From positions 14,135,488-14,199,487 of the forward strand of contig CM049320.1 of NCBI GenBank assembly GCA_026874595.1: a DNA stretch of 64,000 nucleotides, written 5' to 3'. The position numbers and the translations under genes were made by a program. The notes beneath the pieces were generated by a model that worked only from the letters and a program-made list of their open reading frames with translations, was not told the DNA's origin and did not search any database. Shown here in pieces: positions 1 to 11,592 of the stretch. Within the stretch, counting starts at the first letter, position 1. Each line of letters opens with the position of its first letter. This DNA comes from Sipunculus nudus. Its lineage: Eukaryota > Annelida > Sipuncula > Golfingiida > Sipunculidae.

Positions 1-980
1 TATTTATTGTAGAGCCCGGGTGTGACAAGGTCTCACAAAAACTTTAATTGAAGCTACAGTTTTTGGCCAATTTCTTTCAACTTTCAAAACTGACAAGCTT
101 GAATCCTTATGTGTGTATGATATGAGAATTATATCAACAGTGGGTACAGGAAACAAACGTGCCATGGTAAAAGATGGGCAAAACTTAAGTTACTGATTTT
201 ATATTTATGCTAATAACTCACAAAATTTGAAAAATTCAGAATTAATTTTGGGAATACAATTGAATCTTAATGAAATAATGTTATATCCCTGACAAAAAAA
301 TCTCAACCTTCAGCAATTCACCTTTTCATTTAATCGTGAGGGGGTTAATTTTCACGAACTCATAAAATAACCTACACAGACTATATCCATTATTTTATGA
401 ATTAATTAAACAAAGTAATATGTGCGCAAACTCGTTATATTAGGAAATCACTGTTCATTGTTGGCAGATAATTTGAAAGATCTTAAAATCTATTATACCT
501 GTCTTAGATTAACGGTAATATTCAAAATCATTATTTTCTAATAACACAAATCTTTTGTTTTCGACCTGCTTTCGACGATGGACTTCTTATTTTCGCGATA
601 TTTTTCTTTCGCGAAAATCGCGAATATGATATCCTCTCGAACAAAGAGGCAAGAATAGTATATACAGTGGAACCTCCCTGGACATTCGTAAAATTTACAT
701 CAACCCCCTCGCTGCCAAAAGTTTTAAAGGCATACATAAATATATAAGGTCTCGGCATATTCTCAATACTTGAAATGGAATTAAGGTAACCCCAGCGTGT
801 GAACGATTATCGCCCCTGTTAAATAAAACAAATGGGCTTTGAACTCCCGCGACTGTTTGTTTGCATATAAAATATGCGCATATAGAAATACACGCTTTAT
901 GACATACGTCGATGCATTGTTTCTTCTTTACCCATAGGTTTCGTCACATGACAGGAACTCTAACGGTAACTGATTATGTG
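1..980. other. Gene-free AT-rich stretch with repeat debris
   Basis: No credible coding exon is visible. Around 590-680 lies a fragment with TTTCGCGAAAATCGCGAA-type palindromes followed by 'acagtggaacctccctgg', which recurs in related form near 5760-5820, 23905-23990 and 24230-24300. It is therefore dispersed repeat debris. The small open frame on the minus strand across it is an artefact of the repeat. Confidence 0.5.
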
Positions 981-983
981 TCT

Positions 984-1127
984 TCCAAGTTATAGTGTGG
1001 TGACAGCTCATTGAGGTAGGTTATTTTGTAATCCAAGTTATAGTGTGGTGACAGCTCATTGAGGTAGGTTATTTTGTAATCCAAGTTATAGTGTGGTGAT
1101 AGCTCATTGAGGTTGGTTATTACATGT
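984..1127. repeat. 48-bp minisatellite, three tandem units
   Basis: Units start at 984, 1032 and 1080. The first two are identical by eye; the third differs in a few bases and is interrupted in its last part. Because 48 is divisible by three, the minus strand shows a short frame with a repeated 16-residue peptide. No signal peptide, family resemblance or splice context supports coding. Confidence 0.85.
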
Positions 1128-1523
1128 AATAGGTATTCACTTCGTTTGTTCAGTAGTTGTTTTTTATTCTTTGTCACATTTTTTATCGTTTAGGGATGCC
1201 CTCTCGTTTCAGCTTAAAATGCAAGTTAAGTGTGTATAATCATCTGGACATGTACCACTGTATAGAAATAGCCCGTTCGGGTTATATAATAATATTCTGA
1301 TTGGAGTGCCTCAATAACAGTTTTGTTATTAATTCTGTATATAACTGCCCTTATTGATCCGATCAGTGAAACACATAACCTCAGTGACTGGTTTTTATGC
1401 AGCGTAATTCCTTAGTATATATCATCATAAAATATGATTTATTACAAACATGTATAGCATTTTTTTACACTTCAGTGAACCGAATAGGAATCATTCTACA
1501 TAGATGTATTTTAAACACTTGAA

Positions 1524-2165
1524 TCACAAAATAACAAACAAATAAATAACTGCACTACCAATAAATGTATTTCCAAGTACATTTATACTAATAATATCGC
1601 CATGATACTGAAAAACTGACCAACCTTTTGACTTTATTTTCAGTAGATGCAATCTGCTTTCTACTTCCCTCAGCATCCCTCTTATACTGTTCAATTCTTT
1701 ATCAAATGATTCAGATTTGTTATTAGCGTCTTCCTGTAGGTTAATCAGCTTCTCCAATAAACTTCTCATCGTCATGACTAATTCCTGCATATGGGAATCG
1801 GGCCGCGTATTATTTAAATGGTCAAGATAATTGAGCACCTCGGTGACTTTCCCGTCCACGTAAGACAAGGAATGCTCTCTTTGAGATATTCCTTTGACAA
1901 GTTTACCGAGTGTAAGTGAAATGTTGTGCTTCTGGAAACTCTCAATACGGTTGGATATGTCATAGATCTGGTCAATTCGGTCGTTCCGCGTCTTCCCAAT
2001 GGAAGCTTCTTCGTCCCTGTTTATTGAACCTGGCATATAAAGGTGTTGCGTCTGTACGTTGAACACCTGAGACAGGGAAGAGCTACTGTTTCCATGCCTA
2101 GGGGCACCATCGACACCAGCAACAAACACGACCACAACAACGCAGAAAGAATTGAAAAGCAACAT
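1524..2165 (-). CDS. Hypothetical secreted or surface coiled-coil-like protein
   Basis: An intact frame of 213 codons. The chosen ATG (complement of 2163-2165) begins a typical signal peptide: MLLFNSF, a run of valines and phenylalanine to about residue 16, then a small-residue cleavage region around 19-22 (DGAP). Starting further upstream would run the frame through a (TA)n microsatellite, giving an Ile-Tyr repeat, so that extension is rejected. The mature part is polar and helical-looking, with heptad-like Leu/Ile spacing from about 60 to 180 and several N-glycosylation sequons (NSS, NIS, NNT, NKS). The last 18 or so residues are hydrophobic (GNTFIGSAVIYLFVIL), suggesting a membrane anchor or GPI signal. 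No family is recognised. It could be a single-exon gene, or the 5' exon of a longer one read into an intron. No close poly(A) signal is claimed. Confidence 0.5.
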   Translation of the reverse strand: MLLFNSFCVVVVVFVAGVDGAPRHGNSSSSLSQVFNVQTQHLYMPGSINRDEEASIGKTRNDRIDQIYDISNRIESFQKHNISLTLGKLVKGISQREHSLSYVDGKVTEVLNYLDHLNNTRPDSHMQELVMTMRSLLEKLINLQEDANNKSESFDKELNSIRGMLREVESRLHLLKIKSKGWSVFQYHGDIISINVLGNTFIGSAVIYLFVIL

Positions 2166-2207
2166 CTCTGCCTCCGTCCTAGCAGTTTTGTGGCTAGACT
2201 GTGCGCG

Positions 2208-2212
<5 letters not shown>

Positions 2213-2269
<57 letters not shown>
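2213..2269. repeat. (TA)n microsatellite
   Basis: About 57 bp of pure TA immediately upstream of the secreted-protein frame on the minus strand. It lies where that gene's 5' UTR or promoter would be. Confidence 0.95.
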
Positions 2270-2271
<2 letters not shown>

Positions 2272-2329
2272 ACTTGCAACAGGATGTCGTTTCATTGATA
2301 GTGTATTCTTGAATTATATGCATATTCAT

Positions 2330-3100
2330 GCCATCAACATCACGTGTTCGTAACCACGTGACTCTTCTGTGGTTATTTCATTGCCAGTTCAAGTGTTCAC
2401 TACATGTTGTGAAACAGCAGATCTATGTTTTTAAGATGAATCCTGACTACACCATATATTAATGTCAGCTTATCCTCTTTTCCATCATTAGTTATATTAT
2501 TTCAAGGCTACATAAAGCATGCCGGTGTTTATATCTACAATATACCAATCAATCTGTGGACCTATGTTTTTTATTAGATTTTTTTTTTCAAGTCTGATTC
2601 GTGCGGAAACCATTGCAACAAATATTTTGAGATTTTAGCTGTTATAATTATAGCTAATAGATGTTACTGAAATAATGATCGAGCCCTTATAACTTGTATC
2701 ACTTAATGCGGGGAAGGAAATCTTGCCATGTTGCATTGTTTATTTATAAATGATTTCATGTGAGAAATAATCGATATTCTAATTTCCCACATTACTAACT
2801 TACTGGATCGCCGAGTCCAGATCAAAATTCTATATTAACGTTCGCCTAATTATTATAATCAACAGGTGATGCAAATGTCAGGTGAAGTATAACTGCATGT
2901 CAGTCTATGTCTATAAATGAGAAAAACTTACTTGAGTCCTCTCCATAAACAGTACGATCGGGATTCTGACAAAATATATCGAGTGCATTTTGTCATATCT
3001 GAAGTCTGTATAACCACATACGTATATACATCTATATTGAATCAGCTTATGTCTACCATACAACTACGCCAAAAATTATAAGTGGAAAAAATAGATGTTA
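2330..3100. other. Non-coding AT-rich DNA
   Basis: No coding frame, tRNA or recognisable transposon end is seen. Only short homopolymers stand out. Confidence 0.4.
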
Positions 3101-3101
3101 T

Positions 3102-3500
3102 GAAGGAATCCGCCTTTTATTGATTAACTTACATATATTACTAGGTGCTTAAGTTTCATAGGGTTTTATACAAAAACATGCGTGAATCACGTTCTGCAAC
3201 ATAAACCCGACCATCCGTCCTTGGCGGTCATGAGGTTAACGTGAATGATTTATCAAATCTAGATTGCGTCTTGAATGATAACCTTCATTAAAGATCAGTG
3301 ATAACGGAAGGTTAAAATGTAGAGTCACTTGACATAAATATGGTCTTTTTGCCTGTGAATGGTGCTAATCATCCTTTAAATGGGGTATACTTGGGAATGA
3401 AAAGGACCCTGTTCAAATCTTGAAATCAATGAAGCAAACGCCTTGGTGCGGAAACTAAATACATTTTCTCTCCTTATCTCTCTTTCTCTCTCTCTCATTC
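3102..3500. repeat. Dispersed repeat R1, 5' module
   Basis: The block begins near 'ggaatccgcc' and contains 'ccgtccttggcggtcatgagg' followed by 'tctagattgcgtctt'. It ends in a CT-rich run at 3470-3500. The same order is found at 24515-24900, 25181-25600 and 31317-31740, where it is followed by a (TA)n tract. It is a dispersed repeat of unknown class. No A/B boxes or terminal inverted repeats were found. Confidence 0.65.
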
Positions 3501-3654
3501 TTTATATACAGTAGGTCCAGCTTAAAAGTATACCGTATAATTGCATATCCCGTTTAACCGTATTAAATAATAAAAACCAAATCCTTTTCCTATGTCCTCT
3601 TCATAAAATTCTCCGTTTCTATGAATATATATATCGGGTAATTGTATAGTAAAA

Positions 3655-4440
3655 TCCGTCCATCATGCAGACAATCCCGGATATTCATGTGCGACAACGG
3701 TCTCGAGGACTACTGACCGCCCGGTGCGCTTATTAGCCTTTGATATTGATCGCCCAACATCTTTGAAGGGTTACCTCACGGACCACTGACCACTCTTTCT
3801 TCTAATCAAGGAGATTACAGACTGAAGTATCAAGTGGGAGTCTGGCCGTGTCGAATGTTGCTGACGGGGGTCATAAAACTCGCTGCTCAAATGCACACAG
3901 AGATGTCGCTGATAAGCCCGAGAGACCTCTCTTCGGCGTGACTTCGGAACATCTCGTTAATTCTCGGCTGCGGTAAACATGGGCGATAATGCGAGAACAA
4001 TGCCGTCAGTAACAGAGCGGGCGATGGATCACTGTTATCCATGAATATGAGAGTCATCCGGTCATAAACGTCAAAATATAATCGATCAAGTGATTCCTCA
4101 ACACGAGACCTCTCTAGATATATTTGTAACGCACAATTCTTGACAAAACAAACCATTTGCGCATTCATAATTCCGGTCAATGTTATTCCAGTGATTTACT
4201 GCTCAGTAACTGGATATATCGCTATCCGCTTCCGCGAGCTACAGCGGACCGCGGAAGTAACATCTCGCAGACTCGCTTTATCAAAGGCCGTGCCGCCGCT
4301 GCGCCTGACACCACGGCAGAATCGGCGCACAATAGAGTAAATGGGCTTATCAGGTCTAAATTGCAATTAGCGCACGACTGACACTCGGGGCTTCTGAGAG
4401 TTGATCCTCCAGTTTGTAATCTCCGTCTTCTAATAAACCT
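3655..4440. promoter_or_regulatory. GC-richer unique block, possible cis-regulatory region
   Basis: This stretch is clearly richer in GC and CpG than its surroundings, lacks microsatellites and transposon ends, and has no convincing reading frame; the frames present are short and overlap on opposite strands. Unique, CpG-retaining non-coding DNA in an AT-rich repeat landscape often marks an enhancer, promoter or conserved non-coding element. The call is inference. Confidence 0.3.
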
Positions 4441-4739
4441 TGTTATGACTCGAGCAACCGGCTGAAATGGTTTCCCTTCCTAATGACATGCTTAATTAAA
4501 TGAGTGTTAATTCTACACGTGCTCTCCGGACAAACGGTCACCGGGCAGGTTGCATTATAAACACGGGATACGCTATAAACACGGTCTTTTATTCGAGAGC
4601 ATTACCTGTACGGTCAATCGGTGAATATGTTTAATAATTCACAATAAAATCCGTAAGGAAAACAGTATCGATTCGATTTTTATAGTTAATTCGAAGTATG
4701 AATATGCATTTTGCTGGCCTTATGTGACCTCTCACATTA

Positions 4740-5240
4740 TTTTCCTTGACCTATTCACGTGATTGGTATGCAGTCAGCCATGCACACTGCGTAAGATCGT
4801 ACTCACAATAGTTTTGAGTAGAAACGTTATCTGGCTGAAGGATGAAGTTTTCCAGGAGACCGCACACGAACAGGCTAACGTGCAGAAAGTATTTTTAAAG
4901 TTAAAAAAGAAGAAAATACGTGTTATAAAATCAAAATCTATTAGGAATCTTGCGAAACCTCTCGACCTATAACACACTCACGTGATCGTCAAGCTGTGAG
5001 CCATTTTGCAACATCGCTTTTTATAGATAACATACACGAACTGGTGAATGAACAGTTATTCTCTATTTCTTAGTTGAAACAAATAAAATGTTTCATGATA
5101 AATCAAAATCCTCGAGGAATGGTATTAAACCTTTGACAACATTTGATATATTCACGTGATCGGTAAGCTGTCAGCGATTGGCAGTGAGATCGTTTTTTAT
5201 CAATAATAAATGCGAGCAGGTGAATATACAGTATTCTTTC
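4740..5240. repeat. Degenerate roughly 200-bp repeat with CACGTG core
   Basis: Three related segments carry 'tCACGTGATnGg' followed by an 'agctgtcagccat'-like stretch, near 4755, 4978 and 5153. Each is followed about 100 bp later by a 'cgaacaggtgaa'-like stretch. Spacing is about 180-225 bp. The E-box CACGTG with the following GAT is the most conserved part. Confidence 0.5.
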
Positions 5241-5515
5241 CGTAGAAGGCGTAGAAATTATAAATAAATAAAATATATAAACAAATGTTGAAACATTAAA
5301 GAAAAAAAAAACTTCAGAGACCGATTATTCAGAACCATCTGAATAACACGAGAAAATCACGCAAGTAAAAATAAAGCCATCCAACTGCAATTCATTGTAT
5401 TAAAGTGACGGCTACAACCTTGAAGATTAGCATATTGTGTATTTGAATAGCCCGCTTATATGAATATAATTGGTTGACAAATACGGTATTCAATTAAACG
5501 GGACCGGCTGTATAT

Positions 5516-5516
5516 A

Positions 5517-5561
<45 letters not shown>
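5516..5561. repeat. (TA)n microsatellite
   Basis: Pure TA run, followed by 'tcgcgaggg', the CGCGA-type repeat fragment that often borders the TA tracts in this window. Confidence 0.9.
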
Positions 5562-5563
<2 letters not shown>

Positions 5564-5819
5564 CGAGGGTTCAATTTTATCAATATTTCATTATATTACT
5601 ATATAAAAGACAGAGTGTAAATAAGCACTATCATATGATTTAATTATATCAAATGATATGTGCGCCAAATCTTAACAATTGCATGGGGATGAAGGGTAAT
5701 ATTGACCGAGTGGAATTTCTCGTTCACTAATGGGATCTCATAATCCCTTAGGTTTTATTTTAGCGATAATTCCACTTTTGCGAATATCGCGAATTTGAAA
5801 CCCTCGCGAACATGAAGAA

Positions 5820-5822
<3 letters not shown>

Positions 5823-5865
<43 letters not shown>
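5823..5865. repeat. (TA)n microsatellite
   Basis: TA run directly after a TTGCGAATATCGCGAA-type palindromic repeat fragment (about 5775-5815). Confidence 0.9.
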
Positions 5866-5868
<3 letters not shown>

Positions 5869-5869
5869 T

Positions 5870-7330
5870 ATGCAGCCTTAAATGAGAATATATCAGCGTC
5901 TTCATTATAAAAATATATCAAGAAAGTATTATCCTTGTTCACCGATTCCCTTGTTCCTGTAAACACAGATCAAGTGTTTATTACATGGCGTGAAGTAGCA
6001 AATATATAAGGATGAACGATGAGTGTATTTTTTTAACATCTTCTCATTTTCCATCGGTATTTGTAATAAATCAAACATTTTTACTAAATGTCGGTAATTA
6101 TGTCGAATATACTTATATATACAAAAGCCGTTTTTTAATAAATAGCAGTCCATAAAGAAATTTACTAAAGACCAATTAGGAATCAACATTTACAGAACTT
6201 TGCCAGATAATCTGATTTAGTTAATGCACTTTGTCATGGAGACGGACATAAAATATAAAGGTTAATTTACAGGGGTAAATAGAGTAGGTTCTATCTACTA
6301 CAATCTCTTAAATATTTTATTAGGGGCAACATATTCATTCCGATCATTGCACACTATGAAGTGCTTGACTGTCAAGGTGCTGAAATTCCACAGAGATTTA
6401 ACCAGATTAATCAAGTAATCTTATAGTTACGACCTTTAAAGGGCGAAGGACGAGAGGTCGACGTCCAGCCTGCTAGAGGGAGAATCAAGATTGCCCAAAG
6501 CCTGGAAGGACGACGGAGAAAGAGTCATCGCTTTAGCTCAGTATGATTGAAAATCGGGTGAATTTAAAACAAGTGCCATCCATGCTTGTCAAGGGTGTTA
6601 TTTAGACAAACAGCAATTGCTTATTACTAACTTCACCCAGAGAACTAAAATATAGAAGCAAACAGAATGTTCGTAGCTTGGAAAAAGCTGCGGAGTACAG
6701 AGCATTAATCAGTCCACTTTTTATATTGTAACGTTTAGGAATTATAAATATCTTTTGAGAAACACATGCATGTGCTTGTTGTAATATAAAACCATAGAAT
6801 CCGTCTTAAATGGTTCACGAGACCGACCAGGATAATATATCACATTTAGATTGCGGCTTGTACGACGACCTTCATCTCAGAACTTTTTCAGTCATCTGAC
6901 AGGCGGCTGTTCTACATTTATTTCTTTATCATTGATGCAAAACCGTTACTTTTCCTTGTAGCGCACAATGTTGTTACATCTTGTGTACTGAGATAGATGA
7001 AGTAAAATGTATATATTAATATTTAAATATTTGTCACATTATGTTCTGTTAATCATGTTATGCTGCTCAATTCCATGGTAGACCCCGATATTCCATTTTA
7101 TACATTATATAGTATAGTATAATATACTATTCTGTGTTATGTTAATCGCCATGATCTCATTGAAAGTACAAGGCTGAAGAGACAATAATATATATAAGCA
7201 ATTTTATTTAACCAGCTATTTTATATTCCAACATACGCGTGATTTTACTTGATGGAATGACTTTGAAAAACTGTAAATGATGTACATTTATTACTGATTA
7301 GTGTTCAAATTTTGTAAATTGATGAAAAAT
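5870..7330. repeat. Dispersed repeat R1, copy A (uninterrupted)
   Basis: The order of landmarks matches 25690-27560 and 31850-33650: 'tatcagcgtcttc', 'gagaaatttac', a GACGTC-rich stretch near 6450-6530, 'caagtgcca.ccatgcttgtc', then 'ccgtctt...acgag.ccgaccagg' near 6800-6830. The end (about 7030-7330) continues smoothly, whereas both other copies carry a large insertion at about the position equivalent to 7030. This copy therefore approximates the ancestral arrangement. Confidence 0.6.
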
Positions 7331-7559
7331 AGGTTTTATTCATACATTGTGGTATTCTATATAATTAATTCGGAGTTGGGTTTTTTCTAGACCACGGGTT
7401 TACCTGCTTCCGTTCTGATTTGACTCTTCAAATTCAGCAGACGTTTCGGCGGTGTGCTCTTCTAGGACAAGTTTGTTTTATTTTGCTGGATTATGCCCTA
7501 TCAAGCTGAATAATTAATAATTTTAATATTTCCCCATTAGGTGCCCCTATTTCGTTTGT

Positions 7560-7930
7560 GCTGAAAGGTCCTTCACGCCTGTGGCTTTTTTTCAGGAGGC
7601 GCCTCGGGGATTTTCACTGGCCTGTTAAGACCGTGACCAGAGCGCATGTCCTGCCTAAAAGGCATTTCCGTGCAATACGCACTATAATCCCCATTGATCC
7701 CCAATATCCATTGTAACGCCTCTAAAGGAATTTTCTCTCTCAAAATGAAGTAAAGGTTTTTAATAAAAAACCCACATGCCTTCGCTTTAAATGCGAGGGC
7801 TTTTCAGTTTGGTCAACACTGGGCACTGAGTCCAGTAATGTGACCACCGTTTGACAAATTTTTTCATGGGTTACAGGTATGTTGATTTTTATAAATTTAA
7901 AAATATCTTTCCATGATAACCATGATCTCA
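7560..7930. repeat. Direct repeat pair, unit 1
   Basis: Shares with 8262-8520 the ordered landmarks 'cgcctgt', 'tttttttcaggaggcg', 'ggaagtaaag', 'ttacaggtatgttgat' and 'gataaccatg'. Unit 1 has extra internal sequence. The pair looks like an old tandem duplication. No coding potential is seen. Confidence 0.6.
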
Positions 7931-8261
7931 AAAATGCGACCAAGTCATGTGTTTATGAAGGTTTTTTTTTTTCCAAAAGAAGTCCCACAACTTAATTATC
8001 ATTCGATTTGGGTGGGTCCTTTAATATCAGTCATGTGTTCACGTGTATGCGTTTCGTGTATGAACACATGTCATGCTTCAGTAACACGAGTTCACCATGC
8101 GAGTGACAGAACAAATAAATACGAATGGATGGCTTCCTCACGGGGACAAAGTAAAGGAAAGAAAATGAGAAAATATATATTGTGGTGATTCTTATAACCT
8201 CCAAAATATAATGGACTATTGATATGTCTTTACCCTGACCCTCTACAAATGTTCAGCAAAA

Positions 8262-8520
8262 CACTTTTCGCCTGTCACACTTTTTTTCAGGAGGCGACCT
8301 GTAATCCCCGCTAAGCCTAATTTCCATTATATCGCCTGTTTAGGTATTTTACTTTGTCAAAAGGAAGTAAAGATTTTAAATTTAAGCGCGGAACACATGT
8401 TGAGTGGACAAAAAGAGCAGAGACCCTTCACACGATCACCGTTTTAAAGGTTTACAGGTATGTTGATTTGTATACATTCAGAAGTATCTTTTGATGATAA
8501 CCATGGTTTTAATAGTTCGG
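8262..8520. repeat. Direct repeat pair, unit 2
   Basis: Second, shorter unit of the repeat at 7560-7930, with the same order of shared segments. The stretch from 8520 to 9031 shows nothing beyond homopolymers. Confidence 0.6.
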
Positions 8521-9035
8521 CCGATTTTTGGGTTGTTTGAAAAAAAGTTTTTTTTTATAAAAAAAAGCATCTTTCATATAATTTCACGGTAGAATGCTTC
8601 TTTATACCATCGTTATATCTACGATATTTCCCAAGCAATGAAACTGCCGGACCTATGTTGTTTATCGGAAAAAAAACTTCTCACTTAAAAATTTGCACAC
8701 CCTCTATATGCCTCACGTCTCTTTCCAAAATTTATTGTTTGTGTGATTCATGGAATAGAATAATTTTTCTTTCCATGTTGATATTTTGGAGGAGGGTGTT
8801 CCTGAAGAATTCTTAATATCATATAATTGAAACACATGACAAAAAGTTCCTCCTAAAACCTTAGGATTATATGCGTCGTTTAGTTCCTATCAGCTAATTA
8901 CAAAAATATGCTTCAGATAGAGCCGTGGATTTTCCATGCGTACAGTTAGTTGATATATAATGTTAAATTTCGCTAGGGCCTAATCATAATATCCCTATGA
9001 AGGAACAGAGCAAATAACTGATAAAAAGTTTATTA

Positions 9036-9785
9036 TGTTACAGGTGCTCTTTTTATTATGTGTCAAGGGCGTGGCTACTGTTGTGGCACTCTATGTTTAA
9101 TCCGTACTGGTTGAACTCTTGTTGTCGTGTTGGCTTGTAGCGAGATCACGTGTACACCATAGTGTGTAGAGGCACGGCGATGTTTTCTTGGGAATTCCTG
9201 AAACGCGTGTTTACTGTTGAGTAGGGTCCTTATAGACTGTTCGAAAAGTGGAACATTCTCGGCTTGGGGTGTGAAGGTATATAAAGGGGGGCAGAAAGAT
9301 AACAGAGAAGATTCCAGCGGACGCAGAAGCGTGTGTCAGGACCTTAACCGACGAATGCGGCAATTGTAGATTTTCGGAGACTTTCTCCTGGATTTTATGC
9401 ATTTGGACTTCAGTTTACTTTCTGGGTTGTTGCAAGAACTTTCCACTGGACTGTCATTCTCCGAGAGTTTGCATTTAAAGGACTTATCGTTGTGATGGTG
9501 TTGGTATCCAGGTACTGTGCACATTATTTTTCTATGTGATTGTATTGACTTGTTGGTATACCGCTGTTTCACTGTATAATTGTATTGATTTAGTGTATTG
9601 TATTGTTAGGGTTGTTTTAGGAATAAATTATGGTTATATGTTAACAAAAAAACACTGACTTCTTTGTTCATTCCCCTGGACATTTCACGCTGCCTAGTGT
9701 TACAGAATCTGATTTGATTTTATCTCCATTACAAAATTTGTGTTCATCGCGCATACGTGATCTGTTTATATTTGGTTCCGTAACA
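9036..9785 (+). repeat. 5' LTR of Gmr1-like element
   Basis: Starts TGTTACAGGTGC and ends TTCCGTAACA, so it has TG...CA ends. A TATA box (TATATAAAG, 9278-9286) and an AATAAA (9622-9627) fit a U3-R-U5 layout. Compared with the 3' LTR it lacks a short segment after 'gtggcactc' and has a small insertion after 'aatccgt'. Short antisense frames inside both LTRs are not genes. Confidence 0.95.
9278..9286 (+). promoter_or_regulatory. TATA box of 5' LTR
   Basis: TATATAAAG followed by a G run, 242 bp into the LTR. The same motif is at 15362-15370 in the 3' LTR. It is the likely Pol II start signal for the genomic RNA. Confidence 0.8.
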
Positions 9786-9791
9786 TAAACT

Positions 9792-9809
9792 TGGGGGCTC
9801 GTCCGGGAT
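9792..9809 (+). promoter_or_regulatory. Primer binding site, tRNA-Pro type
   Basis: TGGGGGCTCGTCCGGGAT begins six bases after the 5' LTR end. It is the 18-nt sequence complementary to the 3' end of tRNA-Pro, well known as the PBS of murine-type gammaretroviruses. An undamaged PBS contrasts with the decayed coding region. Confidence 0.92.
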
Positions 9810-9954
9810 GCTTAATAGTTTTTAAATTTATTAGGCCTTGACCTGGACACATTGTTTTATCATACATTTTTTACAAGATTACATATTGTTAACAGTACAT
9901 TGTTTACAGGATTTATCTCAGTGGTTTTTTTTGTTATTGTTTTGACATCTTAAC

Positions 9955-11330
9955 ATGGCAGATCTCAAATCTGAGACATTTGTTGACGATCCCGACCCTG
10001 ATCAACTTGAACAGTTGTCAAAACAACAGTTGTTGCGTTTGGGACAACACTTAGGGCTAAGTGTGAAAAAAAGCTTTGAGAAAGCCTGATATCATTGCTA
10101 AATCATGCAAGATCTTATTAGCAAAGGTTTAATTGAAGAGACTGAAGTTAAAACATAAAAAATGACAGCCTTGCTATGCAATTATAATTGAAAAAGTCGA
10201 AAATGCAACATGAGCTGGCATTAAAACAGTTAGAATTAGAAAAAAAACAGTGAGAAGAGAGGGAAGAATATGAAAGGTTAGAAAGAGAAAGACTAGAAAA
10301 AGAAATAGAAAGAGACAGACTGGAAAAGAAAAAGAAATTGAGTTAAAACGACTGGAATTAGAAAGACTTAAAGTAGAACACAGTCTAAGTGCTGCCCCAA
10401 CTCACAGTTTTAATGTTACTAAACACATTACTTGTCCCACCTTTTCAAGAAAAAGAGGTTGATAAATATTTCCTACACTTTGAGAAGGTAGCAGAAAATT
10501 TAAAATGGCCTAAGGAAAATTGGACAATGTTTTTACAAATGGTATTGACTGGCAAGGCCAGAGAAATTGATACAGAGCTTTCAGTAGAAGCTGCTGCTGA
10601 CTATGACCTGGTAAAATGGTTAATCCTAACAGATTATGAGTTAGTTCCGGAGGCTAAGCGCTAGAAAATCAGAAATTGGGAAAAGCGCAAAAATCAGACC
10701 TACGTTGAATTTTCTAGGACAAAAAGGCAGTTGTTTGATCGCTGGTGTAGTTCTAAAAATGTAATGAAATATTATGACAATTTGCGCTAGTTTATTTTGC
10801 TTGAAGAATTTAAGCGATGCATTAATGCAGATGTTAAAACTTTTCTCGATGAGAAAAGTCCTGAAACACTTGACATTGCAGCTCAGTTAGCTGATGATTA
10901 TTCATTGACACACAAAATGTCCTTTACTAGCAAATCAAACCAGTCATTCACAAACATTAATGTAAATCAGTATGGTCAAAAGAAGTTTAAAGCGCAGTCA
11001 CCCAATACAAGTAGTCCTGATAGTTCAACAAAGCCCATAGCTACACCTCAGTCCACGTCCACTGTGTCTTAGTCCAAAAGAGACTAGTCATTTTTTTTCA
11101 AAGAAAATCTGTAATAACTGCAAGAAGGAAGGTCATTTAATATCTGACTGTTGGAAACTTGCGAATAGACCAAATAGCAAACCGTCTGGTTTTATTTCAA
11201 AATCTATGCATAGCATAGAACAAGAGCAAGGCTCTTTTCATGTAAATAAAGGGTACAATTCCTTTGTTGACTCAAATAAAGAGTTTGATGCTACGGAGGC
11301 CCAAGTGCCGTCTGAATCCAAATAAGAATC
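9955..11330 (+). pseudogene. gag: gag of Gmr1-like element (SCAN-like region, zinc knuckle)
   Basis: Begins at ATG 9955 (MADLKSETF...) and soon suffers frameshifts and stops. The capsid part is readable at 10389-11072, interrupted by TAG codons near 10662 and 10788. The stretch about 10620-10920 (YELVPEAKR, TYVEFSRTK, LFDRWCSSKN, LLEEFKRCIN, LADDYSLTHK) has the layout of the Gmr1 gag capsid C-terminal domain, from which the vertebrate SCAN domain is thought to derive. A nucleocapsid zinc knuckle C-X2-C-X4-H-X4-C is intact at 11110-11151. An acidic, Ser-rich tail follows. In life this would be the capsid-nucleocapsid precursor. Confidence 0.85.
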
Positions 11331-11592
11331 CATAGATTGCGGGGTAAAAACCTCAGTTGATTCCTGCGAGGAATTAAATTAGGCTAGGTCCTTTCAAGAC
11401 ACCTGCGAGTAGTATTTTCTAAATAAGGCTTAGTCCTTTTATGACTCTTGCGAGAGTATTTCAAATGAGGCCAGGTCCTCTTATGACAAACAAAAGTTTG
11501 TTTATGCTGAGGAAAAGTCCTCTGTTGACTCCCATGAGGAGTTTGATGATAAAAAGGATGTAGATTCCTTAGGTGACTCTGAAACAGAGTTT

